From the NCBI GenBank assembly GCA_963764215.1, contig CAVXRS010000004.1:49272-113271 (forward strand): 64,000 nucleotides of DNA, read 5' to 3'. The notes beneath the pieces were generated by a model, which ran no database searches, had not been told where the DNA came from, and worked only from the letters and a program-made list of their open reading frames with translations. The position numbers and the translations under genes were made by a program. The stretch's first letter is position 1; each line of letters begins with the position of its first letter. The DNA comes from JAFDWI01 sp963764215. Its GTDB lineage: Bacteria; Actinomycetota; Acidimicrobiia; Acidimicrobiales; Iamiaceae. Of the stretch, positions 25,641-35,965 are shown in pieces.

Positions 25641-28600
25641 TCACCCGGTGAGGCGGAGCGTGCGATCTCGCAAAGTCCCGGCGAGTCCGAGCCGGTCGAC
25701 GATCTTGCGAGCCTCGCGCGCGTGGGCGCGTGCCTCGGCCGTCTGCGGGTCCCCGGCCGCAGCCAGGGCCTCGGCGTGGACGAGCTCGCGGCGGGCGATC
25801 AGGGTGTCGGCGCGCAGCGCCCGGAGAATCGGGTCTGCGGCCTGAAGGTGACGGGCGGTGTCGTCGACGCGGCCTGCGGTGGCATGCAACATGCCCAGCA
25901 ACAGGTCGACCGGTCCGAGGATCAGCGCACTGAGTCCGGCGATTGCCACCCGGTTGGAGTGGGGTTCGAGCGCGTCGACCAGGGGCTCCACGGCGAATCT
26001 GGCACGCAGCGCGTCCACCGCATGGACGGCCAGACCCAGGGTCCCCAACCAGGAGATGTCGCGGCTCCATTCGTCGAGACGGTCGATGAAGTCGCGCAAG
26101 GCAGCTTCTGCGGCGTCGGTCTCGCCGGATTCCGCGAGCATCCACGCACGACCCACTTGCCAGGCGGGGTCGGCCGTGGCCGACGCCTGCAGGATCGCGC
26201 CGAGGAGTTCTCCGAGTCGTCCCTGGTCGAGTCGCACCAGTGCGAGCTGGGCGAGGTAGCCCTCCCGGAACTCGTCGTCCGGTCGGTGGTGGATGGCCAG
26301 TTCGGCGTGACGCTCGGCAGATTCCAGGTCGCCGCGGACGAGAGCGAGCGAGGCGCGGCGTTGTGCGGTGCCGGCCAGGAATCGGGGCATGCCGAGCCGC
26401 AGCGATCGGGCCTCCATGCGTTCGTCGATTTCCAGTGCACGTTGGATGTCGCCCATGGTCAGCGCCGCCCAGCGTTCTGCCGGCGCGATCAACTGTTGCA
26501 CCTCCAACGTGGTCGCCGGGTCCCCTTCGATCGCGTCGGTGAGCTCGGCGATGAGCGAGACGCGCTGCTCGATGGGCCGTCGTTCGGCGAGGACGAACAG
26601 GGAGGCGTCGGCGACCATTCCCAGCAGCTCGGGATGCCACGTCGGGGTCCGGGCTTCGAGCAGGCTGTCGAAGATCGCCAGGGACGACTCGACGCGGCCG
26701 TCGGCGAGTTCGAGCAGCGACCGCGTCAGCCGGACATACGCCAGATCCTGGTCGTCGGCATCGACATCGGCGCGGATCTGCTCCTCGAGCAGCGCCATTC
26801 CCCGGTCGAATGCCGCCGCGAGCCGGTGCGGCACCGCATGGGCACAATGGGCGACCACCCGGGTGAGCCGACGTATCTGGTCGAGGTCGGCCAACTGCGC
26901 GAACGTATCGAAGAGCGGCTCGACCCCTTCGACGACATGCGCATAGTCACCGAGATAGCGCCGTGCTTCCAACAACGACAGCCGCAGTTCCACCAACTCG
27001 CCCGGATCCGCATGCTGTGCGCCCTCGGCCACGGCGATTCCCGCCGAATAGTGCCCGGCGGCGGTTTCGTAGGCCAGGGCGCGGATTGCGGCGTCGCCGG
27101 CACGCTTCGAGTAGTCGACCGCCTCCCGTGCGTTGCCATCGGTTGCAGCTTGGACGAAGTGGTAGGCGACCCGGCTGATGGCGGTGCTCGGATCTTCTCC
27201 GGACCGGTCCAGCTGGGCCCGGGCGAGTGAACGGTGCCACCTGGCACGCTGGGCAGGACCCGACTCGGCCTCGAGCACCTGCCGCACCAGGTCGTGCTGG
27301 AACAGCACGGCGCCGTTCCGCTCGATCAACAGGCCGGCACCCACGGCGGCGTCGATGGCCTGCTCGACCTCGGTCGCATTTCCGTGCACGGTCGAGCAGA
27401 GATCGATGTCGAAGCGGTCGGATTGGAGCGCGCCGAGCTGCAGGACAGTTCGGTTGGTCGGACCCAGCCGATCGAGTCGTGACCGGACCAGCGCCTGCAC
27501 GGATGCGGGCACGGCGGTCGCATCGACCGATGGCACGTCCATGTTCCGGGCCATCTCGACCACGAAGTACGGGTTGCCCGCGGTGACTTCGAGCAGGTCT
27601 CGAGCGACTGCGTTTCCCGGCTTGTCCGCCACCAGTTCGGCGAGCTCCGGAAAGGCGGCCAGGAGCTCGGCGATCTCGTCGAGGTCGAACCCGGCGAGCT
27701 CCACCACCGTCGCCTGGCCATCCCGGTACCAGGAGTCGAGAAAGCCGCGCAGCCGAGGGGCGCGGTCGATGTCTTCGGAGCGCAGGGTGAGCAGGATCAT
27801 GAGGGCGCCGGTCTGGTCGGCCCGCAGGAGGTGGTCGATCAGGTGGAGGGTTTCGGCATCCGCCCATTGCACATCGTCGATGACCAACGCGATGGGTGCC
27901 GCTTCGGACTGCCTGGCGAGCAGGTTGCTCACCGCTTCGAAGAGCAGGAAGCGGTCGATGTCCTGGCCATTCGCGGGCAGCTGGTCCCACCGACCGAGCC
28001 GACGTTCCATCGCCGGCGCAAGCCGCGAGAGCCGCTTCGCGTCGTCCCCGAGTTCGGCGATCTCCGCGTCATCGAGGGCGTCGACGAGCCTGGCCACAGC
28101 CTCGGCCAACGGCTCGAACGACAGCACCGAATTCGGCGAACACCGACCGGCCAACACCGTCGCGCCGCCGGCCATCGCCCGTTCGGCGACTTCCACGGCC
28201 AATGCCGACTTCCCGATTCCCGGCTCGCCGGAGATGATCACGGCGTGCGGTTCACCGCTGCGGCAACGATGCCAGATCGTCCGCATGACCTCGAGTTCGG
28301 CTTCGCGCCCGACGAAGTGGTCACTCGGCTGCCACCACCTCGGCATGCGCAGATGCCGGTCATCGACTGCCGTGGCCGAAGGCTCGACCCCGAGCACGAA
28401 CTCGGCGGTCTCCATGACCGGGTCGTGGGTGAGGATGGCGTCGATGACCTGACGCAGCCTGGGTGACAGTTCGAGTCCGACGTCGGCAAGGGACGCTCGC
28501 AGGTCCTCGCCGCGTCGCAGGGCCTCGGTTTGACGCCCGTCCCGGTACAAAGCGACGAGCAGGTACAGCCAGCCCAGTTCACGCAGGGGATGTTCGGCAA

Positions 28601-29166
28601 CGAACGTCTCGGCGTCGGCGATCACGTTGGGCATGCCGAGGGCAAGGCGGGCTCCGAGATCGGCCTCGGTGACCGAGTCGCGTAGTTCGGTGAGCTCCTC
28701 CGCGGCCCGCTCGGCGAATGGTTCATAGGCGAACTCCCCGAGAGCCCCGCCTCGCCATTCGCCGATGGCGACGGCGAGGTGGCGCCGGGCTCCTCGTGCG
28801 TCACCGCCGAGCAGCAGCGACCGCCCACGATCAGCTGCTTGGCGGAACCGCCGGTGGTCGACCTCGTCATGGTTGGCAACCAACCGGTACCCACCGTGAT
28901 CCCGAACCAGTCGGGTGGGCGGGTCGCCCGGCGGCCGGTCGGGCTCGAGCGTCCGACGCAACCCGCGATCAGGGTGTGCAGGTTCGCGTCGGCCCGGTCG
29001 GGCGCCTTGTCGGGCCACAGCGCGTCGACGCAGGCGTCGGTGCTCACCATGCGGTTCACGCGCAGTATCAGCAGCGCCAAAGCGCCCGTTCCATCCGCTT
29101 ACCAAGTGACAACGACCCGCCGGTGTCGTCGAGGACCTCGATCGGTCCCAGAATCCGGAAGTCCAA
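25641..29166 (-). CDS. SARP/BTAD-type regulator with ATPase domain, frame breaks at 5' end
   Basis: About 1,175 residues. Order: OmpR-like winged helix (LDFRILGPIEVLDD, then VSTDACVDALWPDKAP), bacterial transcriptional activator domain (ARLALGMPNVIADAETFVAE, PLRELGWLYLLVALYRDGRQ), an ATPase module (Walker A SGEPGIGKSALAVEVAERA, Walker B LVIDDVQWAD) and a long C-terminal TPR-like helical region without a LuxR helix-turn-helix. The frame breaks near 29083 (one base missing in GCGCTTTGGCG) and near 28965; TTG 29166 is the probable start. Such proteins activate specialised-metabolism or stress genes. The downstream P450 cluster is on the same strand upstream of it and may be a target; that is inference. 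Confidence 0.8.
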
Positions 29167-29306
29167 AGTCCCTCAGTGCCTCCAGGTTGAGCTGCGTTCG
29201 TCAACGGAATCGGGCCCCAACCCTACTCCACGTCGGAAATCGACGATGCTGCCCCGGTCCGCCGGACGGACCAGCGTGGTCGCCGCGGCCGGCGCCACGC
29301 GGTGGC

Positions 29307-30548
29307 TCAGGCGACCCTGATCGGCAGCACGCGCGGTCCACGGACCTGCCCACCCGACCAGCGCACGGCGTCCTCGTCGACCAATTCGAAGTCCGGGAAT
29401 CGCTCGAGCCACGTCTCGACCGCGACTCGCAACTCCATCCGGGCGAGGTTCGAACCGAGACAGCGGTGGATGCCCAGGCCGAACGCGACGTGTCGGTTCT
29501 CGGCACGGTCGATGACGACCTCGTCGGCGTGCTCGAAGGCGTTCGGGTCACGGTTCGCGGCCGGGAAGGGAAGGAGCACCCAGTCGTCCTGTTGCATGGG
29601 ACAGCCGTGGAAGTCGAAGTCGTCCACGACGAGCCGCGCCATCGTCACCGGCGCGTACGCGCGCAGGAACTCCTCGATCGCCGTCGGGATGAGGTCAGGG
29701 TCGGCGACCAGGCGGCTGCGGTCGGCCGGCGTGCGCGCCAGGTGCCAGATCGACGCGCCGATCGCACTCCAGGTCGTGTCGATTCCCGCGATCAGCAACA
29801 GGGCGATCGTTCCGAAGACGTGGCGTTCGGAGATCGGCTCACCGTCCAATTCGGCACCCAGCAGGTAGCTGGTGAGATCGTCCCGGGGCTCGGCCGCATG
29901 AGCTTCCATCTGGGCGCCGATGTAGTCGATGAGACGGGATGTGGTCTCGATCCGCTCTTCTCGGGGACGATCGACCCGTTCGAGTACGTCGTAGACGAAC
30001 ATGCGGAACCGGTCTGCGTCCTCGGCGGGAAAGCCGAGCATCTTGGCGATGACCCGAACCGGGATGTGCTGGCCGTAGTCGATGGCGGCGTCCACCACGT
30101 CGCGGCCCTGGACCTCGTCGAGCAGGCCGTTGCAGTACTCGCGGGTGAACGCCTCGAGTGGTGCGATCGCCTTGGGGGTGAACTCGGGCAGCAACAGCCG
30201 CCGCGCCCCGTGGTGGAACGGTGGATCCGACGAGATCGGCGGGGCGATCCCGATCGGGGCCAACTCGGGCGGCCGGGATTCGGTGACGACCACCGAGCGG
30301 GAGGTGAAATGGTCCGTGTCATAGGCGACCTCGGACACCAGTTCGTGGGTCAGCGGGAGCCACGTGCCGCCGTAGCGCTCGGAATGGGCGACGGGGCAAC
30401 GCTCCCGGAGGTCCTTCCAGATCACATACGGGTCTTTGGCCCACACCGGGTCGGTGTGATCGAAGTCGGTGGCCCAGTCGGCGACCGGTGGGTGGTCGGT
30501 GGTCTGCTCGGCCGACACTTCGGGTTCGCCCTGGTCGAGGTTCGTCAT
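29307..30548 (-). CDS. Cytochrome P450
   Basis: 413 residues, bacterial P450. Heme-binding loop FGLGIHRCLGSNLAR with the thiolate Cys (about residue 357), I-helix AGIDTTW (oxygen activation), ExxR in EEFLR, and substrate-side FPAEDADRFRM. The ATG overlaps the stop of the ferredoxin gene (ATGA), so the two are co-translated and the ferredoxin is its likely electron donor. No ferredoxin reductase is adjacent. Substrate unknown. Confidence 0.95.
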   Translation of the reverse strand: MTNLDQGEPEVSAEQTTDHPPVADWATDFDHTDPVWAKDPYVIWKDLRERCPVAHSERYGGTWLPLTHELVSEVAYDTDHFTSRSVVVTESRPPELAPIGIAPPISSDPPFHHGARRLLLPEFTPKAIAPLEAFTREYCNGLLDEVQGRDVVDAAIDYGQHIPVRVIAKMLGFPAEDADRFRMFVYDVLERVDRPREERIETTSRLIDYIGAQMEAHAAEPRDDLTSYLLGAELDGEPISERHVFGTIALLLIAGIDTTWSAIGASIWHLARTPADRSRLVADPDLIPTAIEEFLRAYAPVTMARLVVDDFDFHGCPMQQDDWVLLPFPAANRDPNAFEHADEVVIDRAENRHVAFGLGIHRCLGSNLARMELRVAVETWLERFPDFELVDEDAVRWSGGQVRGPRVLPIRVA

Positions 30549-30754
30549 GATGGGTCGTCCTCTTCGATGACGGTGATGGCGAACTCGGGACAGTTGGCCG
30601 CGGCGAGCCGGGCGCGCTCTTCGAATTCGGCCGGCACGGTGCCATCACCCTGCTCATGGGCCATGCCGTAGTCGTCGAGCTCGAAGAGCTCGGGTGCCAG
30701 TGCGTAGCAGCGATTGTGGCCCTGACATTTGTCGCCGTCGACGTGGATGCGCAT
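30545..30754 (-). CDS. 3Fe-4S type ferredoxin
   Basis: 69 residues. Cluster ligands C-x2-H-x2-C in DKCQGHNRCYALAP and a distal NCPEFAI. A His in place of the second Cys marks the type that often pairs with P450s. Directly ahead of and overlapping the P450 gene. Confidence 0.92.
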   Translation of the reverse strand: MRIHVDGDKCQGHNRCYALAPELFELDDYGMAHEQGDGTVPAEFEERARLAAANCPEFAITVIEEDDPS

Positions 30755-30910
30755 CGTTCCCCTTTCCTGCCCCTGGTGGAACGCCTTCAGGCTATCCGCT
30801 CGATCGGTCCGCCCATGGTGCCCACCGGCCGGGCCCGGTGACGCTCAGCGACCAGGCGCTGACGAGCCCACTCGTGCGGACTCGAGCGGATCCCGGCCGA
30901 GCAGCAGCGT

Positions 30911-31768
30911 TCAGGCCGCGCCCGTGGCGTCCTCGGCGTCCTCGGCGTACCAGCGCTCGAGCGAAGGAGTGTCGTCGAGCTTCCAGGGGTGGAACCGCGG
31001 CGAGAAGTAGGCGGCGACCATGCGCAGCTGGGTGCCGAGCAGCTTCAGGTGCGCCTTGTTGGCCGCGCGCCGCTCGGCGCGGGTGGGCCGGTGCGGGTCG
31101 TCGCGCTGCATGCGGTTGGTGATCCTGATGAAGGGACCCGCCAGGAAGACCAGCGCCGCGATCGCCGAGGCGACTCGCAGCAGGTACCCGCCGGCGAGGC
31201 GGTGGAACAGGTCGAAAGCCACGGCCTTGTGCTCGAGCTCCTCGGCAGCGTGCCAGCGCCAGAACGCCAGCATCTGCGGGTCGAGCCACTCCTCGAAGGC
31301 CGGCTCGACGAACAGCAGGTGCGCGGAGGTGGCGGTCAGGTGCTCGGAGAACGCGGTGATGCCGAGCTGCCATGCGCGGGGCAGGCGACGGCTGAGCTTG
31401 CGGAACACCTCGTCGGCGTAGCGCTGCTCGCGCTCGATGTCGACGCCCCACTTGGCGAAGCTGGTGTTGACCTCGTCGTGGGCGGCCGAGTGCAGCTCCT
31501 CCTGCTCGCTGAAGGCGCGCAGCAGATCGCGGGCCTCCTCGTCGGGCAGCTCGTCGGCGTAGGCCTGCACCGAGCGCACGAAGAACTTCTCGCCGGGAGG
31601 GATGAGGATGGAGAAGGCGTTGTCCATGTGGGTCAGCACGGGGTTGCCGGAGAACCAGTACTGGGGCACGGCGTCGAGGTCGTCGAACGTGAACCGCCTC
31701 GGCTGCACGGTCACGCCCGCAGGCATGTCGTTCGAGCGCGCCGGCGAATCGGCGATGGTCAAGGCCAT
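30911..31768 (-). CDS. Predicted metal-dependent hydrolase (PF10118-type)
   Basis: 285 residues, helical. Two E-x-x-H type elements, EQEELHSAAHDE (about 90-101) and WHAAEELEHKAVAFD (about 177-191), plus a His in FSEHLTATSAH, are laid out like a di-iron site; this family is annotated as metal-dependent hydrolase (COG3687) without a settled reaction. One hydrophobic segment follows (LRVASAIAALVFLAGPFI). ATG 31768 has AAGGAG seven bases ahead and is preferred over ATG 31804. It lies 156 bases downstream of the ferredoxin-P450 pair on the same strand and may act on the same compound. Confidence 0.8.
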   Translation of the reverse strand: MALTIADSPARSNDMPAGVTVQPRRFTFDDLDAVPQYWFSGNPVLTHMDNAFSILIPPGEKFFVRSVQAYADELPDEEARDLLRAFSEQEELHSAAHDEVNTSFAKWGVDIEREQRYADEVFRKLSRRLPRAWQLGITAFSEHLTATSAHLLFVEPAFEEWLDPQMLAFWRWHAAEELEHKAVAFDLFHRLAGGYLLRVASAIAALVFLAGPFIRITNRMQRDDPHRPTRAERRAANKAHLKLLGTQLRMVAAYFSPRFHPWKLDDTPSLERWYAEDAEDATGAA

Positions 31769-32066
31769 GGTGGGCTCCTTTCGACTGCTCCTCGGGGTCT
31801 GCACGGTTCAGGTCGCCGGGAAGCCGGTCGCGCAGATCGCCGAGGGTGTCGTCGTATTCGACAGCTGCCTGCGGAAGTGTATGCACAAGGCTGATCTCGA
31901 CGAGGGACGTTGCGGTGGCGGTTGCCGTCGCCGACGTTGTGGCTCATGGCGCTCATCGTGCCGGACCTCACCGCCAAGGCAGCGGGCAGTACGCTCGGAC
32001 GATGGCCGGACGTGGCAAAGGTGCAGAGCCGGGCTCAGGACCAGCCGACCGGCGATCGGCTGACTC

Positions 32067-32726
32067 ATGAATCCGCTGGGTGGCGTCGGACGGCGCGTCG
32101 AGGACGCGATGGACGGGGTGACCCAGAGCGTCGCGGACGAAGTCGTCGAGCGGGTGGTGCGTGCGCTCGACGTCGACGCGCTGCTCGACCGCATCGACGT
32201 GGACGCCCTCCTCGAACGCATCGACGTGAACGCGCTGATGGAACGGATCGACCTGGACCAGCTGCTGAACCGTGTCGACATCGCCGCGCTCGTGGCCCGA
32301 GCCGACATCGGAGCCATCGTGGCGGAGTTGGACATCGACGACGTGGTGGCGCGCGTCGACGTGGACGCGCTGATCAACCGGGTCGACGTTGACGGCCTCA
32401 TCGGCCGGATCGACGTGGACGTGCTCATCGGCCGGGTGGACCTGAACGACTTGGTGGGTCGCCTGGACGTGGACGCCGTGGTGGGACGCTTGGACGTGAA
32501 CGAGCTCGTGAACCGGGTCGACCTGGACGCGCTCGTGCAACAGACCGAGCTGGGCAGCATCGTGGCCAAGTCCACCAGCGGCCTGATGACCGCCGCGCTG
32601 GACTCGGTGCGCAGCCAGGGCGTGGGCCTCGACCAGTTCCTCAACCGATGGGTCAACCGTGTGCTGCGCCGTCGCCAGGCCACACCGGCGGGGCCGCCGC
32701 TGCTCGTCGGGACCGAGACCACGTGA
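32067..32726 (+). CDS. Tandem 9-residue repeat protein, unknown function
   Basis: 219 residues. From about residue 33 to 167 the chain is 14-15 uninterrupted copies of a nine-residue unit of the form R-hydrophobic-D-V/L/I-D/N-x-L/I/V-hydrophobic-x, for example RIDVDALLE, RVDVDALIN, RLDVNELVN; the Asp at position 3 is nearly invariant. The ends are ordinary helical sequence. The regular short period suggests a solenoid or extended helix. It overlaps the RDD gene (GTGA), and I recall RDD proteins in actinobacteria that carry such repeats, so the two probably work together at the membrane. The 298 bases upstream hold no other gene I accept. Confidence 0.75.
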   Translation: MNPLGGVGRRVEDAMDGVTQSVADEVVERVVRALDVDALLDRIDVDALLERIDVNALMERIDLDQLLNRVDIAALVARADIGAIVAELDIDDVVARVDVDALINRVDVDGLIGRIDVDVLIGRVDLNDLVGRLDVDAVVGRLDVNELVNRVDLDALVQQTELGSIVAKSTSGLMTAALDSVRSQGVGLDQFLNRWVNRVLRRRQATPAGPPLLVGTETT

Positions 32727-33252
32727 CCGCGGCGAACACCCTCGACGACGGGATCAACCTCCAAGGCCACTACGCCGGCGGTGTCACCCGCCTCGCCGCC
32801 TTCGCGATCGACATCTCCGTCAGCTGGTTCGTCTACGTCGTCACCCTTTCGATCATCGGCTATGCGACCGGGCTGATCATCGGGCACACCTTCGACTGGA
32901 GCAACCATCGCCTGCTGTGGGGTGTCGGACTGGTGGGCTGGCAGTTCGTGTACTTCGCCTATCCCTGGGCGGTGAGCGGGAAGTCCTTCGGCATGGCGGT
33001 GCTGGGCCTGCGGGTCGTCAAGGCCAGCGGGGCGCCCGCCGGGCCGCGCCAGGCCGTGATCCGCACGCTCACCCTGCCCCTGAGCTTCCTGATCTTCGGA
33101 TTGGGCCTCCTCGGCATCGTGGTGGGGCGGGAACGGCGCGCCCTGCACGACCTGTTCGCCGGGACCGCCGTGGTGTACGCGTGGACGCACGGGCCGCCCG
33201 GCTCAGGTTCATGGCCAGGAGCACCGAGCTGCCCGCCGGCCCCTTGTCATGA
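32723..33252 (+). CDS. RDD-family membrane protein, frame break near 3' end
   Basis: About 176 residues: RDD domain with three membrane segments. The signature Arg-Asp pair is visible in GGVTRLAAFAIDISVSW, and the end of the domain in GRERRALHDLFAGTAVVYAW. One G appears missing near 33184 (GCGTGGACGC); with it restored the chain ends DARAARLRFMARSTELPAG. GTG 32723 overlaps the repeat protein. RDD proteins are linked to transport or ion exchange; no precise role is claimed. Confidence 0.83.
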
Positions 33253-33328
33253 ACTCCCGCTGATCGACCCGATGGGTGACGACTTCGACTACGCGGAGGC
33301 CTCCGAGACGACGAAACCGCAGGTCGGG

Positions 33329-34564
33329 CTATTCGATGCGCATGCCCGAGATGGCCCGGGCGATGACCAGCTGCTGGATCTGCTCGGTGCCCTCGAAGAT
33401 GTCCATGATCTTCGAGTCGCGGTGCCACCGCTCGACCGGATACTCCTTCACATAGCCGTAGCCGCCCAGGATCTGGATGGCCCGCTCGGTGACCCACACG
33501 GCAGTGCGGGCGGCCTTCAGCTTGGACTGGGACCCTTCGGCGTTCACGTACCCTCCGCCGTTCCGGGCCAGCCAGGCGGCACGCCAGACCAGCAACCGGG
33601 ACGCCGTCGATCTCGGTCTTCATGTCCGAGAGCATGAACGCGATGGCCTGGTTCTCGATGATCGGCTTGCCGAACGCCTGACGCTCCTTGGCGTACTCCA
33701 GCGAGTACTCCCACGCGGCCCGGGCGATACCGACGGCCATCGCGGCAACCGCAGGGCGGGTCGCCTCGAAGGTCGCCATCGCCGGCTGCTTGCCGCTGTG
33801 CCCGGACTTCGGGTTCTCCAGCGCCTCGCGGGCCCCGCGAGCTTCTCGTCCAACTTCTCCTTGCCGCCGAGCAGGCACGAACCGGGCACCCGGACGTCAT
33901 CGAGGACGACCTCGGCGGTGTGCGAGGCGCGGATCCCCATCCTCGAGTACTTCTGCCCCTGGCTCAGCCCCGGGGTGCCGGGCGGCACGATGAAGCTGGC
34001 CTGTCCCCGGCCGCGTAACTCGGGGTCGACCGAGGCGACGACCACGTGCACGTCCGCGATGCCGCCGTTGGTGATCCAGGACTTGGTGCCGTTGAGCACC
34101 CATTCGTCCTTGGCTTCGTCGTATTCGGCCCGGGTACGCAACGAGGACACGTCCGATCCGGCGTCCGGCTCGGACACGCAGAAGGCGCCGAGCGCGATCT
34201 TCTCCGGCGTTCCGTAACACTGGGGTGTCCATTCCAGTACCTGCTCGGGGTGCCATTGCCAGCGATGCCGGCCGCCGCCAGACCCGAACCGAAGATCGCG
34301 AGGCGCGATGCCGGCGTCACCCCAGAACAGTTCCTCCATGGCCACCGGCAACGTCAGACCCGACTGGTCGCCCATCATCGCGTTGGCCATGAAGTCGATC
34401 GAGTAGAGGCCGATCTTGGCTGCTTCCTCGACGATCGGATACGGGAACTCCTCCTTCTCGTCCCACTCCGCACCGGCGGGACGCACGACGTTCTCGGCGA
34501 ACTCGTGCACCCACTGCTGGATCTGGAGCTGATCGTCGTTCAGCGTCAGGGAGAACTCGGACAT
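33329..34564 (-). CDS. Acyl-CoA dehydrogenase, frame breaks
   Basis: FAD-dependent acyl-CoA dehydrogenase. Motifs in order: N-terminal helical domain (SLTLNDDQLQIQQWVHEFAE), FAD/substrate loop GAFCVSEPDAGSDVSS, KSWITNGGIADVHVV, ARAAWEYSLEYAKERQAFGKPI-type arginine region (given in part as SLEYAKERQAFGKPI), and YPVERWHRDSKIMDIFEGTE, which has the catalytic Glu. Frame changes near 34300, 33840 and 33600 interrupt it; repaired length about 410 residues. A GTTAC-N6-GTAAC palindrome 45 bases ahead of the ATG matches the mftR operator core. It converges with the RDD gene. Confidence 0.83.
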
Positions 34565-34608
34565 CGGTGGTGGACCTCACAAGGCTGGGCGCAGCAGAAC
34601 CACACCAA

Positions 34609-34624
34609 GTTACCACTTGGTAAC
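34609..34624. promoter_or_regulatory. TetR-type palindrome upstream of acyl-CoA dehydrogenase
   Basis: GTTACCACTTGGTAAC: perfect 7-2-7 inverted repeat, readable as GTTAC-N6-GTAAC, the same half-sites and spacing as the palindrome before mftR (24382-24397). It is 45 bases upstream of the acyl-CoA dehydrogenase start. Confidence 0.65.
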
Positions 34625-34671
34625 CTGGCGGGTGAAGCGACCCGGCTGCCCACTATTGCCTCGCCGGATCT

Positions 34672-35515
34672 TCATGCCGACGACCAGTGCGACGACCCGA
34701 CCACGGCGACGACGGCTGCCAGGACCGCACCGGGGACGCCGAGCATCCGCAGGCCCGTACCCGTGAGGATCACCGCGAGGATCCAGCGGATCACCTGCCC
34801 GGGGAGCCGGCCGGCCAGCCCGCGCGCCGATCACGACCCCGGGCAGCGCCCCGACGATGAGCGGCAGCGCCAGGTGCACGCGCACCTCGCCGAAGAGCAC
34901 ATGGCCGAGTGCCGCGACCGCAACCAGCGGGACGGCCTGGGCGAGGTCGGTACCACCAGCTCCTTTGCCGACAGGTGCGGGTAGACGAGCAGCAGCCCGA
35001 CGATGATGATCGACCCGAGCCGACCGAGGTGAGACCCACGATCGCCCCACCGAGCAGTCCGACCATCAAGGTGAGCAGGGGCCGCGACCGGATCAGGGCC
35101 GGCGGTGGGGTCGAGCCGGGGCAGCCGGCCCCGGCGGCGGGCGATGATCGCCTGGACGACCATGCCGGCCACCCCGAGCAGGAGCGCAGCGCCGATCGCG
35201 GTCTGCAACCTGGCCTGGACGGTCGCTCCCGTCCCGAGAAGGGACTCGAGATAGGCGCCGGCAAATGCCGCCGGGAGCGCGGTGGGCAGCAACAGGGCCA
35301 CCAGGTCCCAGCGCACCCTGCCGGCTCGTTGTGCACGAACGCCCCCACCGGTTTCCACCGCGAGCGACACCACCAGGTCGCTGCCGACCGCGGCGGTGGG
35401 GGGCACATTTAAACCGAGCACCAGTAGCGCGTCAGCAGCGCGCCGCCGCCCATGCCGGTGAGCCCAACGAGCGTTCCCACTCCCAGTCCGACCAGGACCA
35501 GGTCAGATCGGGCAC
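34672..35515 (-). CDS. TSUP (TauE/SafE) family transporter, frame breaks
   Basis: Sulfite/organosulfonate-type permease. The lead reads VLVGLGVGTLVGLTGMGGGALLT, split as VGLGVGTLVGLTGMGGG, then NVPPTAAVGSDLVVSLAVET; second half with GLLLVYPHLSAKELV and VRVHLALPLIVGALPGVVIG; the end is GVPGAVLAAVVAVVGS. These pieces lie in different frames (breaks near 35495, 35415, 35030, 34955 and 34822), so repaired length is about 280 residues with eight membrane segments. GTG 35515 is the probable start. It directly follows a cysH remnant, consistent with sulfur transport. Confidence 0.7.
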
Positions 35516-35519
35516 CGCC

Positions 35520-35910
35520 TCAGCCGGCCGGGCCGAGCGGTCGGTTCCGAACGGCCCGTCCGGACATCACCGTGCCTCGCCGATCGCCGCCGAGCAGGGC
35601 GCGGGCTTCGTCCAACCGGCCAGCCGCCAACAGGTCCGAAGCGCCTCCGGTCGAGATGGGGGTGCGACTCGAGGCCGAATTCCGCCACATCACCAGGCTC
35701 TCGAACGGTCGGCGGTGCACGGGTTGCATCCTATGCTCGTGCAGCCCTTGGCGGAGAGCGGATGCACGGGTACGTCGTTGGCTTCCAGGTGGTCCCACAC
35801 CTCCCCCGAGGACCAATCCGCCAACGGGATCAGCTCGACGATGCCGTCATGATCGTGGTCGAGGACGACCTTTCTGATCGCGGCACCGGCCACCCGCAGT
35901 GCCCACGCGC
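35520..35910 (-). pseudogene. 5'-truncated CysH-type (P)APS reductase remnant
   Basis: Only the C-terminal part of an adenylyl-sulfate/phosphoadenylyl-sulfate reductase is present: LADWSSGEVWDHLEAND, VPVHPLSAKGCTSIGCNPCT (Fe-S cysteines). The N-terminal two-thirds, including the nucleotide-binding loop, is missing: homology stops at the hairpin behind proX. After the CysH motifs the frame changes near 35700 and the end is uncertain. A transporter of the sulfur type follows, so this was probably a cysH-TSUP pair cut by rearrangement, or the assembly joins two regions here. Confidence 0.6.
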
Positions 35911-35938
35911 CGGTGGGGCGCCCGCAGGCGCCCCACCG
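35911..35938 (-). terminator. Strong hairpin behind proX
   Basis: CGGTGGGGCGCC and GGCGCCCCACCG form a perfect 12-bp stem with a four-base loop, 27 bases after the proX stop. There is no T-run on the minus strand, so it may be an intrinsic terminator of the U-poor kind common in high-GC genomes. Confidence 0.6.
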
Positions 35939-35965
35939 AACGTGGTTCCGACTTGATTTCCGGGA

